Assembly: GCA_949318235.1 (NCBI GenBank)
Contig: OX439135.1
Location: forward strand, 28,528,587 to 28,592,586
Direction of reading: 5' to 3'
Source: Ecdyonurus torrentis
Taxonomy: Eukaryota; Arthropoda; Insecta; Ephemeroptera; Heptageniidae
DNA: 64,000 bases
In this document: positions 60,001 to 64,000 of the stretch, piece by piece
Position numbering within the stretch: position 1 is the first letter of the stretch
Layout: every line of letters starts with the position of its first letter
The notes under the pieces: model-generated
The model's database searches: none
The model's input: only the letters and a program-made list of their open reading frames with translations
What the model was told of the DNA's origin: nothing
Position numbers and translations under genes: made by a program

Positions 60001-63000
60001 AACTGAGAATGCTACAGACTTACTATTTTACTCAAAACATAGCTTTTTCAATTCTCTACAAAAAAGATGTCTTGAACTTTTTTGCTCCGACGCATACTTT
60101 TTGGGTTATTGACAATTTTAGTTTTCACTCATCATGTAGCCAAACCGAGTCATGAAACAAAGTTTCTATTTCAAGAACCAAATGTTATTGAATGATAAAA
60201 ATCATACTTTTTACACGATTAAAACTAGTTTTGATGATTTCTCAGAAACTAAGAATGCTACAGACATCAAATTCAACTCAAAACATAGCTTTTTCAATTC
60301 TCTACAAAAAAGATGTCTTGAACTTTTTTGCTCCGACGCATACTTTTTGGGTTATTGACAATTATAGTTTTCACTCATCATGTAGCCAAACCAAGTCATG
60401 AAACAAAGTTTCTATTTCAAGAACCAAATGTTATTGAATGATAAAAATCATACTTTTTACACGACTAAAACTAGTTGTGATGATTTCTCAAAAACTAAGA
60501 ATGCTACAGACTTACTATTTTACTCAAAACATAGCTTTTTCAATTCTCTACAAAAAAGATGTCTTGAACTTTTTTGCTCCGACGCATACTTTTTGGGTTA
60601 TTGACAATTTTAGTTTTCACTCATCATGTAGCCAAACCGAGTCATGAAACAAAGTTTCTATTTCAAGAACCAAATGTTATTGAATGATAAAAATCATACT
60701 TTTTACACGATTAAAACTAGTTTTGATGATTTCTCAGAAACTGAGAATGCTACAGACTTACTATTTTACTCAAAACATAGCTTTTTCAATTCTCTACAAA
60801 AAAGATGTCTTGAACTTTTTTGCTCCGACGCATACTTTTTGGGTTATTGACAATTTTAGTTTTCACTCATCATGTAGCCAAACCGAGTCATGAAACAAAG
60901 TTTCTATTTCAAGAACCAAATGTTATTGAATGATAAAAATCATACTTTTTACACGATTAAAACTAGTTTTGATGATTTCTCAGAAACTAAGAATGCTACA
61001 GACATCAAATTCAACTCAAAACATAGCTTTTTCAATTCTCTACAAAAAAGATGTCTTGAACTTTTTTGCTCCGACGCATACTTTTTGGGTTATTGACAAT
61101 TATAGTTTTCACTCATCATGTAGCCAAACCAAGTCATGAAACAAAGTTTCTATTTCAAGAACCAAATGTTATTGAATGATAAAAATCATACTTTTTACAC
61201 GACTAAAACTAGTTGTGATGATTTCTCAAAAACTAAGAATGCTACAGACTTACTATTTTACTCAAAACATAGCTTTTTCAATTCTCTACAAAAAAGATGT
61301 CTTGAACTTTTTTGCTCCGACGCATACTTTTTGGGTTATTGACAATTTTAGTTTTCACTCATCATGTAGCCAAACCGAGTCATGAAACAAAGTTTCTATT
61401 TCAAGAACCAAATGTTATTGAATGATAAAAATCATACTTTTTACACGATTAAAACTAGTTTTGATGATTTCTCAAAAACTAAGAATGCTACAGACATCAA
61501 ATTCAACTCAAAACATAGCTTTTTCAATTCTCTACAAAAAAGATGTCTTGAACTTTTTTGCTCCGACGCATACTTTTTGGGTTATTGACAATTTTAGTTT
61601 TCACTCATCATGTAGCCAAACCGAGTCATGAAACAAAGTTTCTATTTCAAGAACCAAATGTTATTGAATGATAAAAATCATACTTTTTACACGACTAAAA
61701 CTAGTTGTGATGATTTCTCAAAAACTAAGAATGCTACAGACTTACTATTTTACTCAAAACATAGCTTTTTCAATTCTCTACAAAAAAGATGTCTTGAACT
61801 TTTTTGCTCCGACGCATACTTTTTGGGTTATTGACAATTTTAGTTTTCACTCATCATGTAGCCAAACCAAGTCATGAAACAAAGTTTCTATTTCAAGAAC
61901 CAAATGTTATTGAATGATAAAAATCATATTTTTACACGATTAAAACTAGTTTTGATGATTTCTCAAAAACTAAGAATGCTACAGACTTATATTTTACTCA
62001 AAACATAGCTTTTTCAATTCTCTACAAAAAAGGTGTCTTGAACTTTTTTGCTCCGACGCATACTTTTTGGGTTATTGACAATTATAGTTTTCACTCATCA
62101 TGTAGCCAAACCAAGTCATTAAACAAAGTTTCTATTTCAAGAACCAAATGTTATTGAATGATAAAAATCATACTTTTTACACGATTAAAACTAGTTTTGA
62201 TGATTTCTCAGAAACTAAGAATGCTACAGACTTACAATTGGAGTCAAAACATAGCTTTTTCAATTCTCTACAAAAAAGATGTCTTGAACTTTTTTGCTCC
62301 GACGCATACTTTTTGGGTTATTGACAATTATAGTTTTCACTCATCATGTAGCCAAACCAAGTCATGAAACAAAGTTTCTATTTTAAGAACCAAATGTTAT
62401 TGAATGATAAAAATCATACTTTTTACACGATTAAAACTAGTTTTGATGATTTCTCAAAAACTAAGAATGCTACAGACTTACAATTGGAGTCAAAACATAG
62501 CTTTTTCAATTCTCTACAAAAAAGATTTCTTGAACTTTTTTGCTCCGACGCATACTTTTTGGGTTATTGACAATTATAGTTTTCACTCATCATGTAGCCA
62601 AACCAAGTCATGAAACAAAGTTTCTATTTTAAGAACCAAATGTTATTGAATGATAAAAATCATACTTTTTACACGATTAAAACTAGTTTTGATGATTTCT
62701 CAGAAACTAAGAATGCTACAGACATCAAATTCAACTCAAAACATAGCTTTTTCAATTCTCTACAAAAAAGATGTCTTGAACTTTTTTGCTCCGACGCATA
62801 CTTTTTGGGTTATTGACAATTTTAGTTTTCACTCATCATGTAGCCAAACCAAGTCATGAAACAAAGTTTCTATTTCAAGAACCAAATGTTATTGAATGAT
62901 AAAAATCATATTTTTACACGATTAAAACTAGTTTTGATGATTTCTCAAAAACTAAGAATGCTACAGACTTATATTTTACTCAAAACATAGCTTTTTCAAT

Positions 63001-63835
63001 TCTCTACAAAAAAGATGTCTTAAACTTTTTTGCTCCGACGCATACTTTTTGGGTTATTGACAATTTTAGTTTTCACTCATCATGTAGCCAAACCGAGTCA
63101 TGAAACAAAGTTTCTATTTCAAGAACCAAATGTTATTGAATGATAAAAATCATACTTTTTACACGATTAAAACTAGTTTTGATGATTTCTCAGAAACTAA
63201 GAATGCTACAGACATCAAATTCAACTCAAAACATAGCTTTTTCAATTCTCTACAAAAAAGATGTCTTGAACTTTTTTGCTCCGACGCATACTTTTTGGGT
63301 TATTGACAATTATAGTTTTCACTCATCATGTAGCCAAACCAAGTCATGAAACAAAGTTTCTATTTCAAGAACCAAATGTTATTGAATGATAAAAATCATA
63401 TTTTTACACGATTAAAACTTGTTTTGATGATTTCTCAAAAACTAAGAATGCTACAGACTTATATTTTACTCAAAACATAGCTTTTTCAATTCTCTACAAA
63501 AAAGATGTCTTAAACTTTTTTGCTCCGACGCATACTTTTTGGGTTATTGACAATTTTAGTTTTCACTCATCATGTAGCCAAACCGAGTCATGAAACAAAG
63601 TTTCTATTTCAAGAACCAAATGTTATTGAATGATAAAAATCATACTTTTTACACGATTAAAACTAGTTTTGATGATTTCTCAGAAACTGAGAATGCTACA
63701 GACTTACTATTTTACTCAAAACATAGCTTTTTCAATTCTCTACAAAAAAGATGTCTTGAACTTTTTTGCTCCGACGCATACTTTTTGGGTTATTGACAAT
63801 TTTAGTTTTCACTCATCATGTAGCCAAACCAAGTC
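54019..63835 (+). repeat. Four copies of an 8-monomer core with variable 3' extensions
   Basis: The core is Y with G at p162 (AAAAAAGGTG), Q beginning ATTAAAC, Q with T at p164 (GATTTCTTG), N, Y, N-y, Y (T at p76), S. Copies start at 54019, 56227, 58189 and 61874. Copy 1 adds N 55981. Copy 2 adds nothing. Copy 3 adds N-y 60152, T 60398, S 60644, N-y 60890, T 61136, N 61382 and T 61628. Copy 4 is followed by Y 63836. Distances between the Q starts are 2,208, 1,963 and 3,684 bp (9, 8 and 15 monomers). Every core has the same linked marks, so the cores share a recent origin. Confidence 0.92.
58189..58473 (+). other. Longest open frame in the array (94 codons), accidental read-through
   Basis: Two changes combine here. 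The monomer at 58189 lacks C at p118 but keeps C at p56, which fuses frame A to frame B. The next monomer has ATTAAAC instead of ATGAAAC (T at 58436), which removes the TGA that normally ends frame B. Translation continues 12 codons further, to a TGA at 58471-58473. It is not a gene; it illustrates how the linked marker mutations of this block alter the frames. Confidence 0.6.
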
Positions 63836-64000
63836 ATGAAACAAAGTTTCTATTTCAAGAACCAAATGTTATTGAATGATAAAAATCATATTTTTACACG
63901 ATTAAAACTAGTTTTGATGATTTCTCAAAAACTAAGAATGCTACAGACTTATATTTTACTCAAAACATAGCTTTTTCAATTCTCTACAAAAAAGATGTCT
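63836..64000 (+). repeat. Partial monomer at the right edge (family Y)
   Basis: It lacks C at p56 and C at p118, has A at the p162-equivalent position (GATG), and is cut off after AAAAAAGATGTCT. It shows that the array continues to the right of the window. Confidence 0.95.

Larger units (their letters stand above)
1..64000. repeat. Satellite array, 246-bp monomer, head to tail
   Basis: The landmark TCATGAAAC (or a one-base variant) recurs every 244-246 bases from 196 to 63836, and every monomer can be followed through the same blocks: ATGTTATTGAATG, CACGATTAAAACTAG, GAATGCTACAGAC, CTCCGACGCATAC and GGGTTATTGAC. There are 259 complete monomers and two partial ones, all in the same orientation. 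Length changes come only from loss of C at p56 and/or C at p118. Most monomers differ from each other at only a few recurrent positions: p9-10, 12, 15, 21, 68, 76, 80, 94, 100, 115-128, 169, 171, 191-192, 213-214, 228 and 242. Composition of a typical monomer is 74 G+C in 246. This is classic satellite DNA. Placement in a centromere or other heterochromatin is inferred from length and homogeneity, not shown by the sequence. Confidence 0.98.

Noticed and set aside
196..63839. Hundreds of small open frames that look like a tandem multigene family with ATGA translational coupling
   Set aside because: They are two frames of one 246-bp repeat. There is no ribosome site, no recognisable domain, mostly amino-acid-changing variation, 42 frameshifted monomers, and a TGA in frame B in all 19 K-type monomers.
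1..64000. CRISPR array
   Set aside because: The whole 246-bp unit repeats with no unique spacers, and the unit is far longer than a CRISPR repeat. No cas genes are present.
1..64000. CENP-B box
   Set aside because: No sequence fits TTCG-N4-A-N2-CGGG. The only CpG-rich part, CTCCGACGC, does not match.
1..64000. rDNA intergenic-spacer subrepeats or a transposon/LTR origin
   Set aside because: No rRNA sequence, promoter, terminal repeats, target-site duplications or transposase/reverse-transcriptase motifs are seen in 64 kb.
1..64000. Low-complexity or microsatellite expansion
   Set aside because: The longest runs are short A/T tracts of about 6-8 bases inside a complex 246-bp unit.

Overview
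The whole window is one satellite DNA array. A monomer of about 246 bp, roughly 30% G+C, is repeated head to tail in a single orientation from the first base to the last. I count 259 complete monomers (196-63835) plus a partial one at each edge. Lengths are 217 of 246 bp, 10 of 245 bp and 32 of 244 bp, and these sum exactly to the span. There is no unique sequence, transposon, RNA gene, inversion or recognisable gene. Long homogeneous satellite with nested higher-order repeats points to a eukaryotic genome, such as centromeric or other constitutive heterochromatin. I do not recognise the family and cannot name the species.

Numbering used here: p1 is the A of the ATG in TCATGAAAC, and p246 is the base before the next such ATG. 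Family codes: N (ATCAAATTCAACTC at p115-128); D (same, with G at p124); R (A at p12 and p68); G (GG at p9-10); T (C at p68, G at p80), with Tq also C at p169; K (TTACTATTGAAGTC at p115-128), with Kf also TT at p191-192; E (TTACTATTGGAGTC); Q (TTACAATTGGAGTC); S (G at p94 and p100); P (TTACTATTTTACTC without the T or S marks); F (TTACTATTTAACTC or a close variant); Y (C at p118 deleted, usually with C at p56 deleted too). Tail codes: -y is A at p213; -L is A at p214 with T at p228.

Layout. 1-14692: G, R, Kf, E, F, TK and Y monomers in blocks copied 6.1 and 7.6 kb apart. 14693-23298: a 15-monomer, 3,688-bp higher-order unit in about 2.3 nearly identical copies. 23299-27474: transition. 27475-31896: three copies of a 6-monomer, 1,474-bp unit. 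31897-44434: mostly S-N-T trimers (738 bp), with a left-type island at 36323-37060. 44435-50084: 11-monomer unit of 2,702 bp, two copies. About 49270-53690: 9-monomer unit of 2,212 bp, two copies. 54019-63835: four copies of an 8-monomer core with different 3' extensions.

The repeats do not work together as genes. Each monomer carries two long overlapping open frames, but the variation between monomers looks non-coding. The informative content is the array's history: nested duplications, chimeric monomers that mark crossover points, and families confined to one part of the array. No new protein or RNA system can be supported here.
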